From JASBTN01 sp965228805 (GTDB taxonomy: Bacteria > Pseudomonadota > Alphaproteobacteria > Rhodobacterales > Rhodobacteraceae): DNA of 64,000 bases. The position numbers and the translations under genes were made by a program. A model generated the notes under the pieces. The model ran no database searches. It had not been told where the DNA came from and was given only the letters and a program-made list of their open reading frames with translations. Positions 32,401 to 40,497 of the stretch are shown piece after piece; the first letter of the stretch is position 1, and every line of letters begins with the position of its first letter. Where the stretch lies: the NCBI RefSeq assembly GCF_965228805.1, contig NZ_CBDDIE010000003.1, positions 2,046,001-2,110,000 on the forward strand, written 5' to 3'.

Positions 32401-34058
32401 GGGTCATAAACAAGCTCCATCGCCTGTTTGTCGAGCCCGCCCAGAAGGTCGCAGACCGCGCTCATCCGTGCCTCGCCACGCGAGCGCAGCTGCGCCTTGC
32501 CCGCCACTTCCAACTGGCCTTGGCCCGAGAACAGCCGCGCCACCCAACCGGCGTATCCAAAGGCCCCGGCCTCGTCTGAATATTCCCGCCGGGGCGGGTC
32601 CCAGATCGTGTCCTTCCAGCCATCCCAACCGCCGGGAATGCCCAGGCGCCAGAAGATCTCGACCTTCGGGCGGCGGCCGTAGAAGAATTCCTCGTTGAAT
32701 TCCTCCTCGGCGTCACAACGGAAGATCAGCTGTGGCTCTTCCACCGCTTCGGGCCGGTGGCTGTCATCCAGCAGATGCGCATTGTCCATCATGCGCGCCA
32801 TCGGCACGACGAAGTATTTCAGCCAGGGCGTGTCCTTGACCGCTGTCAGGATCTCCTCCCAAGCTGAGCGGGTCAGGAAGCAGTTACCGTCCCAGGGCAG
32901 CACCCATTTTGCCCGTTCGCGCCCATCCCGCAGGGCAGCATTGCGCGCGCCGTTGTTGTTGATGACATAGGAGTTCTTCAACCGATGGAGCTGGTAATCG
33001 GCCAGTTTCTGGTCATAGGGCAGCATGTCGCCATACTTGCCGCGCAGGAAGAAGCCGGGTTGTGGGAAGGCCTCGATGTCCCAATCGATGCGGGCGTAAT
33101 CCTCCAGCACGAAGGGAATGTGCAGGAAGGGCTGTTCGTGTTCCTGAAGCAGCGCCAGGATCGCCGCCTCCTGTTCCGGGTCGATGATCCGGTTCACCAC
33201 CCAGCGCTTGTCGACATTGGGCAGCGGCGGCTCATTCTCCAGGATGAACTGCAGGTTCTTCACCGTCTGGCCCATCTCGTGGCGCGGCGGCAGGTCATTG
33301 CCCAGAATACGATAGAGCACGAACCGGTCCGGCCGCCGGTTGAGCCCCTTGAGGTGATATTCCGCCCTGAGCCCGGCCAGATCCTGTGGCGGTGGGAAGC
33401 CCGGGTCGGGCTTGGGCAGCATGGGCGAGAAATGTGCGCCCCCGGTCGTCTTGCGCTGAAACAGCTGATCCAGGTTCTCGATCCGGTCGCGCAGGAATCC
33501 GGGCTGGCCAAGGTCGATCAGGAAAGCCGCCTTCCACTTGCGATAGACGGTGCGGAACCGGGTCTGGAAGGCCGCGGCCTGGTCGGGCGCGCCGTAGATG
33601 CCCGTGGGGAAGTACTCCAGATTGTAGCCCGCGAGCCGCAGCACCTGGTGATCTGGGTTGTCGGTCAGAAAGATCGGAATGAACCCCGCACCCCAGGACT
33701 GTTTGGTCTCAATCTGACGCAACAGCGACTGGATGCGCTCGGCGCTTTGGCCGAACAGGGCCACGGCGGCCACTGCTGGTTTGGCTTTTGGATCGCGGGC
33801 GGGGGCGGCATAGCCGGGTTTGGGGCGCAGCGGTTTCGACGGGACCGGACCAAGTGGCCAAGCCCCTGCCTGATCGTCATCCAACTGATAGGCCGGTTCA
33901 AGAGACGGGGCCGTTGCCTGGGCGCCCGCCCATTCCACCTCATAGACCCGATCCTGCATCGCCTCTTCGGCCAGACGACGTGAGATCGCCTCGGCGCGGT
34001 TGCGCGCACCTGGGCCAAGGTCGCCCGGAAGGCCGGATTTTGCGTCCTGATCGTTCAT
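29424..34058 (-). CDS. Giant fusion: glycosyltransferase-like region, alginate-lyase domain and GT2-like domain
   Basis: 1544 aa with no signal peptide or membrane helix, so cytoplasmic. Residues ~95-530 are a glycosyltransferase-like region with the RFVLYRILGNDLPPRHEM motif (~246-262). Residues ~590-900 match the alginate lyase (PF05426) fold: PYWWPNPDTPTGIPY (~618-632), NNNHG (776-780, Asn and His typical of the active site) and HYTHFNLQCW (832-841). Residues ~960-1110 are helical, TPR-like. Residues ~1152-1350 are GT2-like (VSILVPLADLSRHLGATVDS), but the metal-binding DxD position reads TPHRGNE, so this domain may be inactive. The last ~150 residues are unassigned. ATG overlaps the stop of the 718-aa glycosyltransferase gene, so they are translated together. 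Confidence 0.8.
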   Translation of the reverse strand: MNDQDAKSGLPGDLGPGARNRAEAISRRLAEEAMQDRVYEVEWAGAQATAPSLEPAYQLDDDQAGAWPLGPVPSKPLRPKPGYAAPARDPKAKPAVAAVALFGQSAERIQSLLRQIETKQSWGAGFIPIFLTDNPDHQVLRLAGYNLEYFPTGIYGAPDQAAAFQTRFRTVYRKWKAAFLIDLGQPGFLRDRIENLDQLFQRKTTGGAHFSPMLPKPDPGFPPPQDLAGLRAEYHLKGLNRRPDRFVLYRILGNDLPPRHEMGQTVKNLQFILENEPPLPNVDKRWVVNRIIDPEQEAAILALLQEHEQPFLHIPFVLEDYARIDWDIEAFPQPGFFLRGKYGDMLPYDQKLADYQLHRLKNSYVINNNGARNAALRDGRERAKWVLPWDGNCFLTRSAWEEILTAVKDTPWLKYFVVPMARMMDNAHLLDDSHRPEAVEEPQLIFRCDAEEEFNEEFFYGRRPKVEIFWRLGIPGGWDGWKDTIWDPPRREYSDEAGAFGYAGWVARLFSGQGQLEVAGKAQLRSRGEARMSAVCDLLGGLDKQAMELVYDPTRLTAYDEDKIASLTEAHPDSARGHLFDRLKLEADLALQRGPYTVTDKTALPPSGDPQDYFNPAPYWWPNPDTPTGIPYVFRDGERIPGTRLYEPASDSFDRTRLQRLFDDTTVLALAWKATGKAEYATHAAALIRTWFIDPETSMNPHLRYSQPRSQKLNDEGSKSGLIEMKDLYYLLDAVRLVEQAGELTAPERASLREWLAEYLDWLQTADQGQQERATNNNHGTCFDLQTGAIAAFLGDTDLLRRTFRTSRERVLEQFEPDGTQPHEMKRTQTQHYTHFNLQCWMNLVTLADSCGDNLWQFEGADGRGLAVAFSWLMPYLAQPDWPFEQIEAFDRDRFLPLFFAARAFCGQGQTGAGASPDKVKPLFFPHDGIKPFWMLGPDPRDAAEGESWQTLGEQLETLEEAAADQADIPPLAEAPGDSAGDLDKKLWGGFSTSALVELERIRQGTSAERRKANLAARNLARWHHVHRDRMRSLEALESMADLDPSKERERLLVQADCLQQLGNGPAARSVAETALASLRDDPDFCMVMANTHLDPTSANPDGNAALGWLNRVFLRSGMAGLAMMDEAAGFDLDNLQARLGEAIPAPTDGVPLVSILVPLADLSRHLGATVDSLLAQSWQNIELLLIGDPGRIKDALGPERQDDRLNILSGHGHTLEHELLNLGLRHASGEFVTPHRGNELAHPEKLAAQVNAFHGADRHAVRTCHGLVGADGQFLGCWAPEFTFTATNSSGVMLRRADLRLLGGWDPVDSEPDDYLLWRIEQAFGKKSVYLAAPRVPLAFTRLNGEHLRPTHMRFPHGGRRNDFRRLMRQASMRRIEMATQGDSTGNPGYVFAPLSPRPPTPEQLNHVLIGDLSVEAVGLDQVLSRIEAHLEAEESLGLVHWPDYRSGWNSSMDPRIAEMIDAGTLVLLDGDSRTHARALTLCNPYLIAHRLDDLPDLSPERVRVLAGPPLTMVERFDGTRRSLPRDAEVEALFGAPCDWVSI

Positions 34059-36211
34059 ACCGCCCCCACCAGTTCCGATATGGCCGCCGCTGCCCTCTGC
34101 GCCCCGTTCGGTCGCCGCAGCGCCTGACAGTTCCCGCGCACAACCCCGCGTGCCTCTTCGGTCATCAACACCTCGGCCAGGGCGCGCAGGTGGAACATCT
34201 GATCCTCCGGCAGGACAAAGCCTGCGCCATGGTCCTGCGCAAACTCGGCCCGTGTGGCCTGGTCATCCATTGATGGCGCGCGGTTGGGCAGGAAGACCGT
34301 GGGCAGGCCGAAGCTGATCACCTCGTGATAGGCGTTGTAGCCCGCCGCTGCGATCGAGAAGTCGAAGGCGTTGAAATAAGCGCTCAGCGGAAAGCCCCTG
34401 AGCACCCGCACATTGGGCCATTGCGGCAGGGAAGCCAGCCCACTACCCCATTCCGCCACGACGACCTGCAATGTTTCGAAGGTGCGGAGTTGGGTCAGGA
34501 TCTCGTCCACAAGCGCGACAATATCCCGGGTGGAGCCGCCACCGAGTTGTAGAAAGACCACCGGCGCCTCCGGGTCCAGGTCAAGCCGTGCGCGCGCCTC
34601 GGCCCGGGGCAGCAGCTCCGCTTCGTCCAGCAGGCGGATTGGGTCGACCAGCAGCGCCTCGGCGCGGCGCAGGGCGGTTGGGCTTGTGTCCAACTCTCCA
34701 GCGATTTCGCCCGGTTCAATGATCAGGTCGCAGTAACGGGCGTTGTCCAGATAGGGTGAAGGCACCGATCCCCCCATGCCACGCCGCACCCAGCCCAAGC
34801 GCGCACGTCCATGCGCGCGGGTTGCATCGATCAGCCCGGGCGTAGGATTGTTGCCATCGTAGATCACTGCGTCCACGTCGAACCGGTCGATCATCTGGCC
34901 CAGCTCATGCCGAAACCAATCGTCCCAAGGGGCGATCTCCGTGCCGATCTCCTTGTGCGAGGGCAGGTATTGCACGGCACAGCCAAAGCTTTCGATGATG
35001 CGTGCGGATTGGGAAAGGGTGGCAAAGATCGGCGCGATCCCGTCCGGCAGGCGGCGCGCTAATGCCAGTAGCCGCGTGACATGGCCCATGCCGACCCCGT
35101 TTGATGGCACGAAGAGCACGCGCTTGCGTTGAGCTGGCTTCCGGCGGCGGCGTCGGGTTTTGCCCGGCCCGATTAGGGCACGGATCTGTTCGCCCTTGAC
35201 CTTGGGCGAGAACTGGAACCGCGCGTGATGGGCCGCTGCCGCTTGCGCTTCGGCCAAGGCCTTGGGGTCGGCGAACAGGCGGGTGACCTCGGCAAAGGCG
35301 TCTTCCGGCTCGGCATAAAGCGCGCCATCGCCGAAATGCGGCCGCAGATAGGGAGGCAGGACCACGATTTTGCCCGAGGCCATGGCCGCGGCGATCGCCG
35401 CCTCGGGCATTTCCGGTGCGATGGCTCCAGGGAAATACTGGATCACATCCAGGGGCTCAAGGAAGCGTTCCACGGCGACATGCGCAGGCGTGTGTTCGAT
35501 CCAGGATTTCGTGGCCGAGATCTTGTCCTTCAGGCTTTTGGGTGGACTGCCCAAAACGTGGAAATCCACTGTCTCGTCAAAAGGGTAGGTGGCACGGACC
35601 TCATCTGCGCTCTTTGGCCATTGGGCCGCGCCAGGCGCGCTGACCCGGCCAACGACCAGACGCTCGTCAAGGCGGCGTTCGGATCGGTCAAAGGCCAGCG
35701 GCCAGGCGGCTGGACGCCAGTCGGCGGGGGTTAGGGGAACAGACATGCCCAGCTGCGAAAGTCCGGCTCGCACCCAGCGGTTGGTCGGGGCCCAGAGCAT
35801 AGGTCCGATCGCGAAATGGAACCACTGCCCCATCTGTTCGGCGTTGGGAACCTGGTCCACGACCAGCACCACCTGGTCGGCCCTGACCCCTTCCAGTGCC
35901 GTACCCGGCGACGCCAGGTTGCCCGGTGATTGGACCACGGCAAGCCGCGCGTGGACATGGGCACCTTGGGGCAGGACAGAAGCCATACCCTCACGCACGC
36001 ACCGATGCAGATCGTTCGAAACACGGGGCTTGGCACCCTCAACCGGAAGGTGCATGACCGCGCAACTCAAACCGATCTCGTCACAGATCAGAATGTCCTG
36101 GCGCAGCCGCAATCCGCTGTCACCCGGTCGTGTCATATCGCCCAGAAAAAGGACATCGACCTGCGTCTCGGCGGCGGTCTGGAAGTCCTTGCTTTCGATG
36201 TGTCTCGACAT
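34055..36211 (-). CDS. Tandem glycosyltransferase (GT4-like plus MurG-like GT-B domains)
   Basis: 718 aa. Residues ~15-350 look like a degenerate GT-B unit: VDVLFLGDMTRPGDSG, VVDQVPNAEQMG, and an EPLDVIQYFPGAIAPEMPEAAIAAA ending typical of a nucleotide-sugar site. After a basic linker (KTRRRRRKPAQRKR, ~351-364) a MurG/GT28-like unit begins with FVPSNGVGMGHVTRLLALARRLP and ends with AAGYNAYHEVISFGLPTVFLPN. First gene of the minus-strand set; its stop overlaps the start of the 1544-aa fusion. A role in making a surface glycan is inferred. No clear ribosome site precedes the ATG. Confidence 0.78.
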   Translation of the reverse strand: MSRHIESKDFQTAAETQVDVLFLGDMTRPGDSGLRLRQDILICDEIGLSCAVMHLPVEGAKPRVSNDLHRCVREGMASVLPQGAHVHARLAVVQSPGNLASPGTALEGVRADQVVLVVDQVPNAEQMGQWFHFAIGPMLWAPTNRWVRAGLSQLGMSVPLTPADWRPAAWPLAFDRSERRLDERLVVGRVSAPGAAQWPKSADEVRATYPFDETVDFHVLGSPPKSLKDKISATKSWIEHTPAHVAVERFLEPLDVIQYFPGAIAPEMPEAAIAAAMASGKIVVLPPYLRPHFGDGALYAEPEDAFAEVTRLFADPKALAEAQAAAAHHARFQFSPKVKGEQIRALIGPGKTRRRRRKPAQRKRVLFVPSNGVGMGHVTRLLALARRLPDGIAPIFATLSQSARIIESFGCAVQYLPSHKEIGTEIAPWDDWFRHELGQMIDRFDVDAVIYDGNNPTPGLIDATRAHGRARLGWVRRGMGGSVPSPYLDNARYCDLIIEPGEIAGELDTSPTALRRAEALLVDPIRLLDEAELLPRAEARARLDLDPEAPVVFLQLGGGSTRDIVALVDEILTQLRTFETLQVVVAEWGSGLASLPQWPNVRVLRGFPLSAYFNAFDFSIAAAGYNAYHEVISFGLPTVFLPNRAPSMDDQATRAEFAQDHGAGFVLPEDQMFHLRALAEVLMTEEARGVVRGNCQALRRPNGAQRAAAAISELVGAV

Positions 36212-36555
36212 GGCGGATTTCGCGAAAAATGTTGAAGTTGAAGGACTAAATCGGCGCTCTCATACCCCTTGCTTTTGCCTTGAGGATGCGAACCGACCGG
36301 GGTTTCGTCAATGAAAACTTGGAAATCCCGCGTCTAGGGACCGGTCCAGAGGTCCGCCAAATGGGCGGCTGGGGCGGCTGGAAATTAGCGGGTCGGAAGG
36401 GCAGGCCTGCGCTGGCCGTGGCACGCTCGACGCCTCCGGCGGGATGTAGGGAGGTGGCGCAGATGGTCGCCTACAGGCCGTGTGAAACGGCCTGCGGCTT
36501 GGGGGTGGGAACACAGGTTTCTCGATACGGCCCTACGGGCCGACGGGCGTTCAGC
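36212..36555. other. Intergenic region, no gene seen
   Basis: 344 bases. The left part is the putative promoter side of the 718-aa glycosyltransferase gene. The right part holds two hairpins downstream of the small secreted protein gene (annotated separately). The open frames here have no recognisable product, ribosome site or codon pattern. Confidence 0.5.
36474..36494 (-). terminator. Hairpin downstream of the small secreted protein gene
   Basis: CAGGCCGT-GTGAA-ACGGCCTG, perfect 8-bp stem. A second, shorter hairpin (CGGCCC-TAC-GGGCCG) lies at 36528-36542. Both follow the stop of the minus-strand gene ending at 36556. Neither has a clean T-run, so termination is only suggested. Confidence 0.4.
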
Positions 36556-36999
36556 TCAGCAGACGTTCATGAAGCGCGAGGCATAGGAGAAGCTCATGCG
36601 CTTGATGTCCGACGACACGCCGCCGTGGGAGTTGATCCACTGATGGACCCAGGCCGGGTAGTGGCGGACCAGGTAATCCGTGCCCCAAGCATTGGCCGAT
36701 TGCGACGCGCCATAGGCGCGATGAAATCCGAAAGATGCACCGGGCGAAATGCAGGTCTGGTCAGTGGGCAGGGCCAGATAAAGCGTGCAGGCAGAATCAC
36801 AGCGCCCGGTGATGCGCACCTTGGTGCCTTGGCTGCGCACCTTGCTGACGGTGCGCGCGTAATCGACCACATGGCCACCATTGTCGGAATGCACGACCAT
36901 CAATGCGGGGTTGGCGTTGTTGCCCAGCGCCAGACCGCCTTGCGACAGGGTCAGGCCGAAGATCAGGGCGGCGGTTCCGGCTTTGCGGAGAATATTCAT
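36556..36999 (-). CDS. Small secreted ClpP/crotonase-fold-like protein (COG3904 type)
   Basis: 147 aa. Signal peptide at residues 1-25 (RKAGTAALIFGLTLSQGGLA). The mature part follows the pattern seen in periplasmic COG3904 proteins with a ClpP-like fold: SDNGGHVVDYARTV, then KVRITGRCDSACTLYLALP (Ser of CDSAC in the ClpP nucleophile position) and SPGASFGFHRAYG (His). Three of its Cys could form disulfides. Shine-Dalgarno GAGGCAAGAG precedes the ATG. Whether it is a protease is not known. Confidence 0.65.
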   Translation of the reverse strand: MNILRKAGTAALIFGLTLSQGGLALGNNANPALMVVHSDNGGHVVDYARTVSKVRSQGTKVRITGRCDSACTLYLALPTDQTCISPGASFGFHRAYGASQSANAWGTDYLVRHYPAWVHQWINSHGGVSSDIKRMSFSYASRFMNVC

Positions 37000-37976
37000 G
37001 CTCTTGCCTCTTCAGGTTGCACGCGGTCGGCGCACAACCGGCGGTTCAAGGCCATGCATACAGGTATCGACAAGGGGCCTTTGCGGCTCCGTTTCCGACA
37101 TTCGAACCCCCTGTTTGTCGAATATCGGTTCATGTCGTCCCCGGTCTGACTGCACGTCTTTTTCCGGCAAGCGCTGTCCCACGCGGACACTCAAGTTCAT
37201 TACAGGCCTTCAGTCATATTCTCCCATTCTGGCGGAAGAATGGCAACAATAGGGCCAGATCCCACTGGCTGTTTCCCAGCCCTAGCAGATCAAGTTGAAC
37301 GAAGTCTTAAGTTCGAAGGGGGCGCGGGCTCAATCGCTAATCTGCGGCCCCGCGCAGGTGAGCTTCAATCCGCCGATGCGCGCAGCGTCCTGAGCGAAAA
37401 TCGGGTGCGCAACTGATTGGCCGCTTGTCTTGTCGCCATAGGGCCTGTGCCATTCGTCGCGATATGATTTCGGGGATCTTCCGGTGTCGTGGCGAATCGA
37501 ATTTTCCGTTTGTGGTCGCAGGTTTTGCAACGAAGTCGTCTGCGCGCTCTTCGTTCTTAAGTTGATCGAGTGTCGCTGAATTCGACTGCGCGTGCCAGAC
37601 CTCAAACCCACAAGGGCAGGTGGCGATCAGGTTCCAAGGGCGGGGTGCGAAACCCGAGCTGGGCAGGCGGTTCCGGGTGTGTTCCTCGCCAGGCTCTTTG
37701 GCGGAAGTTGCTTCAAGTTTCCCTAGGGTTAATCGTTGTGATGGTGTTTTGCCTATCATGGTTTTGACCGTTCCTCGGGTTCTTGCCGAAACCCGGGTCG
37801 GCCGCGAATTGAAGGGGCGGTGCCAGGTTTCGCTCGGAAACGGGCCTCAGGTTGAAATCGATGCAATTCCGTTCACCCTGAACCGGCAGGCAACCGCCGA
37901 AAATCCCGTAAAACTTGACTCAATTCGGCGTGGCTCCGTACGCTTGGGGGTACTTTCAGTGTTGTGGAGGAGTGGC
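37000..37976. other. Gene-poor 1-kb region
   Basis: 977 bases between two small secreted-protein genes. Local composition is less GC-rich than the flanks. Open frames on both strands (for example 37337-37759 minus, 37570-37767 plus) have no ribosome site, no recognisable domain and unlike-coding residue makeup. I see no tRNA, repeat or mobile-element end. The right end must hold the promoter for the gene at 37977. Confidence 0.4.
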
Positions 37977-38249
37977 ATGGCACGAAGAATTGGAAGAAAG
38001 ATCGGCGTTTTGTCCGCCTTGACGCTTTTGGCGACACAAGTGGGGACGCCAGTTGAAGCAGCGGAGATTTATGACCTTGATGAAAGGTGCGCGATGTATC
38101 GCACCATCTCCGACACGGAAGTGTTGCAGCGCGAGCTTGAGCGGCTTCTTGAGACGTCACCCGATGACGAATGCATCGGGTTCCTCGTGGATTTGATCGG
38201 TGGCTCGCCAGTCGCCGAGAACCCGGGGCCGCAGCAGGATCCGTACTGA
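37977..38249 (+). CDS. Small secreted hypothetical protein
   Basis: 90 aa starting at ATG 37977 after GTGGAGGAGTGGC. The frame is open upstream to 37620, but this start gives a typical signal peptide (RRIGRKIGVLSALTLLATQV ... EAAE, cleaved near residue 29). The mature ~60 residues are acidic and carry two Cys (DERCAMYRT and DDECIGFLVDL) that could form one disulfide, ending GSPVAENPGPQQDPY. No family recognised. A strong hairpin follows the stop. Confidence 0.6.
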   Translation: MARRIGRKIGVLSALTLLATQVGTPVEAAEIYDLDERCAMYRTISDTEVLQRELERLLETSPDDECIGFLVDLIGGSPVAENPGPQQDPY

Positions 38250-38277
38250 TCTTCGGCGGACGTCGACCAACAAAGCA

Positions 38278-38314
38278 CCGCGGCGCGGCTTCGGCCGCGC
38301 CGCGGTTCATTTCT
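38278..38314 (+). terminator. UUCG-loop hairpin terminator
   Basis: CCGCGGCGCGGC-TTCG-GCCGCGCCGCGG is a perfect 12-bp stem with a stable UUCG tetraloop, followed by TTCATTTCT. It lies 28 bases past the small secreted protein's stop. Confidence 0.7.
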
Positions 38315-38451
38315 GAGCCCGGATTCGATGGATCGCCTTTGTATGAAGCATTCCGGGCCATGCGCCGTTTCCAGATTAGGTGACTTGCGTTATGGTTGTG
38401 TCTGGGCGGGCGCGCAGCCGACACCCGGTCGCGCCCGTGGGGAGAACAACC

Positions 38452-40071
38452 ATGTCGCCGCCACAGCAGGCATTCGATTACGTCGTCATCGGCGCGGGCT
38501 CCGCGGGCTGCGTGCTGGCGGCGCGGCTTAGCGAAGATCCTGATGTCCGGGTGCTATTGGTCGAAGCTGGCGGACCGGTGCCTTGGTGGAAGTTCAGCCT
38601 TCATATCCCTGCGGCCAAGGGTATGGCACTGACGGGATCGCCGTTCAATTGGGGGCATACAACCCAACCACAGACACAGCTGAATGATCGCTGCATTCCT
38701 TGGTATCAGGGTAGGGCGCTGGGCGGATCCTCGGCGATCAACGGCATGGTGTTCGTCCGCGGTAACCCGGCAGACTATGACACATGGGCCGCGGACCCCG
38801 GCCTGTCCGACTGGAACCATGCAGGTGTTTTGCCGTTCTTTCGCAAGATGGAGGATCATGATCCGACCGACGGTTCCGATCTGTCGGTTCGGGGGCAGGG
38901 CGGACCGATGAAGGTTCGCACAGCCAGCGGGGCCAGCCCGCTGAGCCGGGTCTTTGTTGAGGCGGGCACCCAGGCGGGCCATGCCGAGATTGCCGACATG
39001 AACGGCCCCAATCCCGAAGGGGTTGGCCTGCTGGACATGAATGTGCATCACGGTCGGCGCCTGTCGACCTGGGATGCCTATATGCGGCCTGCCCTGGGGA
39101 GGGCGAACGTGACGGTCTGGGATCATACGCAGGTCGTTCGCCTGAACATCAACGGCGGACGTTGTCAGGGTGTGGCTCTGGACCGTGCGGGAGAGGCGCA
39201 GGAGGTGTTGGCCCTGCGAGAGGTGATCCTCAGCGCGGGCACGATCGGCTCGGCGGCCATGCTGTTGCGCTCAGGGATCGGCCCGGCGGATGAGCTGGCC
39301 GCACTGAACATCCCAGTCGCGTTGGACCTGCCCGGGGTCGGGCGGAACCTGCATGACCACCTGCAGATCACCGTCGCCCACAAATGCGTGCAGTCAGTCA
39401 CCCTGCATGCCCTGTCGCACCGCCATATGCAGCTGCTCACAGGATTGCGCTGGCTTCTGACGCGCAGCGGTTGGGGTGCGACGAACCACTTTGAAGCGGG
39501 CGGGTTCGTGCGCTCCGGTGACAAAGCCGCCTGGCCGGACATCCAGTTCCAGTTCACCCCGCATGCGATGAGACGCAACGGCGGTGGCGAGCTGGTTGGC
39601 GAACAGGGCTACCAGGTCCATGCCGGGCCGCAACGCCCCATGTCGCGCGGGCGGCTGTGGCTGCGAAGTGCGGATCATCGTGACGCGCCCCTGGTCGATC
39701 CGCGCTATCTTTCCGAGCCCGACGACTGGCAGGGCATGCGCGATGCGCTGCGACTTGCGCGCGACGTCTTCGCACAACCGGCCTTTTCCCCCTACCGCGG
39801 CCCCGAATTGCGGCCTGGCAGCGGGGTCCAGAGCCGCGCAGAAATCGACGCCTACATCCGTCGTTCGGCCAGTTCCGGCTATCACCCCTGCGGGACCTGC
39901 CGGATGGGCAGCGGCCCCGAGGCCGTGGTCGATGGCCAGCTGCGGCTGCATGGTCTCGACGGGTTGCGCGTAGCGGACGGATCTGTGATCCCCTCCATCC
40001 CGTCGGGCAATCTGAACGCGCCAGCCATCATGATCGGCGAGAAGGCTGCTGCACTTATCAGGTCCGGGTGA
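38452..40071 (+). CDS. GMC-family FAD-dependent oxidoreductase (choline dehydrogenase-like)
   Basis: 539 aa from ATG 38452 (GGGGAGA upstream; the frame is open earlier). FAD motif VVIGAGSAGCVLAARLSE at ~10-27, ALGGSSAINGMVFVRGNPADYD (GMC signature 1), GTIGSAAMLLRSGIGP (signature 2), and the C-terminal active-site region SGYHPCGTCRMG with NAPAIMIGEKAA. These enzymes oxidise alcohols such as choline, polyethylene glycol or sugar alcohols; the substrate here is unknown. No betaine-aldehyde dehydrogenase is adjacent, so choline use is not supported. Confidence 0.88.
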   Translation: MSPPQQAFDYVVIGAGSAGCVLAARLSEDPDVRVLLVEAGGPVPWWKFSLHIPAAKGMALTGSPFNWGHTTQPQTQLNDRCIPWYQGRALGGSSAINGMVFVRGNPADYDTWAADPGLSDWNHAGVLPFFRKMEDHDPTDGSDLSVRGQGGPMKVRTASGASPLSRVFVEAGTQAGHAEIADMNGPNPEGVGLLDMNVHHGRRLSTWDAYMRPALGRANVTVWDHTQVVRLNINGGRCQGVALDRAGEAQEVLALREVILSAGTIGSAAMLLRSGIGPADELAALNIPVALDLPGVGRNLHDHLQITVAHKCVQSVTLHALSHRHMQLLTGLRWLLTRSGWGATNHFEAGGFVRSGDKAAWPDIQFQFTPHAMRRNGGGELVGEQGYQVHAGPQRPMSRGRLWLRSADHRDAPLVDPRYLSEPDDWQGMRDALRLARDVFAQPAFSPYRGPELRPGSGVQSRAEIDAYIRRSASSGYHPCGTCRMGSGPEAVVDGQLRLHGLDGLRVADGSVIPSIPSGNLNAPAIMIGEKAAALIRSG

Positions 40072-40497
40072 TCTCTCGGCGGTCAGGGCAGGGGCACGAA
40101 ACCCTTTGCAGACAAGGGCTTTTGCGCTACGCTTTTTCCATGGACCTGTTTGGAAGGAGCATTCGACCAGCGTCCGGTCCCGCGATTTTGCTGCTGCGAA
40201 GCGTGTGGGAGAAAGGTTCGAAGAGACGCCCTTCGGACTTACGGGGACAGGTAGTACCTGCCGCTTGGCGGGCGTTCCCGACAGTGTTGCCGGCCTCTGG
40301 CTCAATGGCCCGAGGGTTTGGCCCAGATAGACGCAGTGCGCGCGACACTGCCGTTCGAGCAGAAACGAGTATCGCCCCGATCCACCCCGTATTTGGGTGT
40401 GGAACGAGGTCGTGAGAAGGCCTGGCCAGACATCAGTCGGCCACGGAGGGGTGTTTCCTCCGCTCCCGTTTCGACTTGAAGAAAGTGAGACCAGAAC
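40072..40497. other. Intergenic region upstream of galU
   Basis: 426 bases between the GMC oxidoreductase and galU. It must include the galU promoter. Several short frames exist but none has a ribosome site or recognisable product, and I could not fold a tRNA or known small RNA from it by eye. Confidence 0.4.

Noticed and set aside
30780..32579. Plus-strand open frame of 599 codons opposite the lyase fusion
   Set aside because: No motif, and low-complexity Gln/Gly/Val-rich content typical of antisense frames.
37337..37759. Minus-strand open frame of 140 codons in the gene-poor region
   Set aside because: No ribosome site, signal or domain, and residue use unlike the surrounding genes.
40072..40497. 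Possible tRNA or small RNA upstream of galU
   Set aside because: No cloverleaf or known RNA secondary structure could be drawn; only a TTCGA-like string was found.
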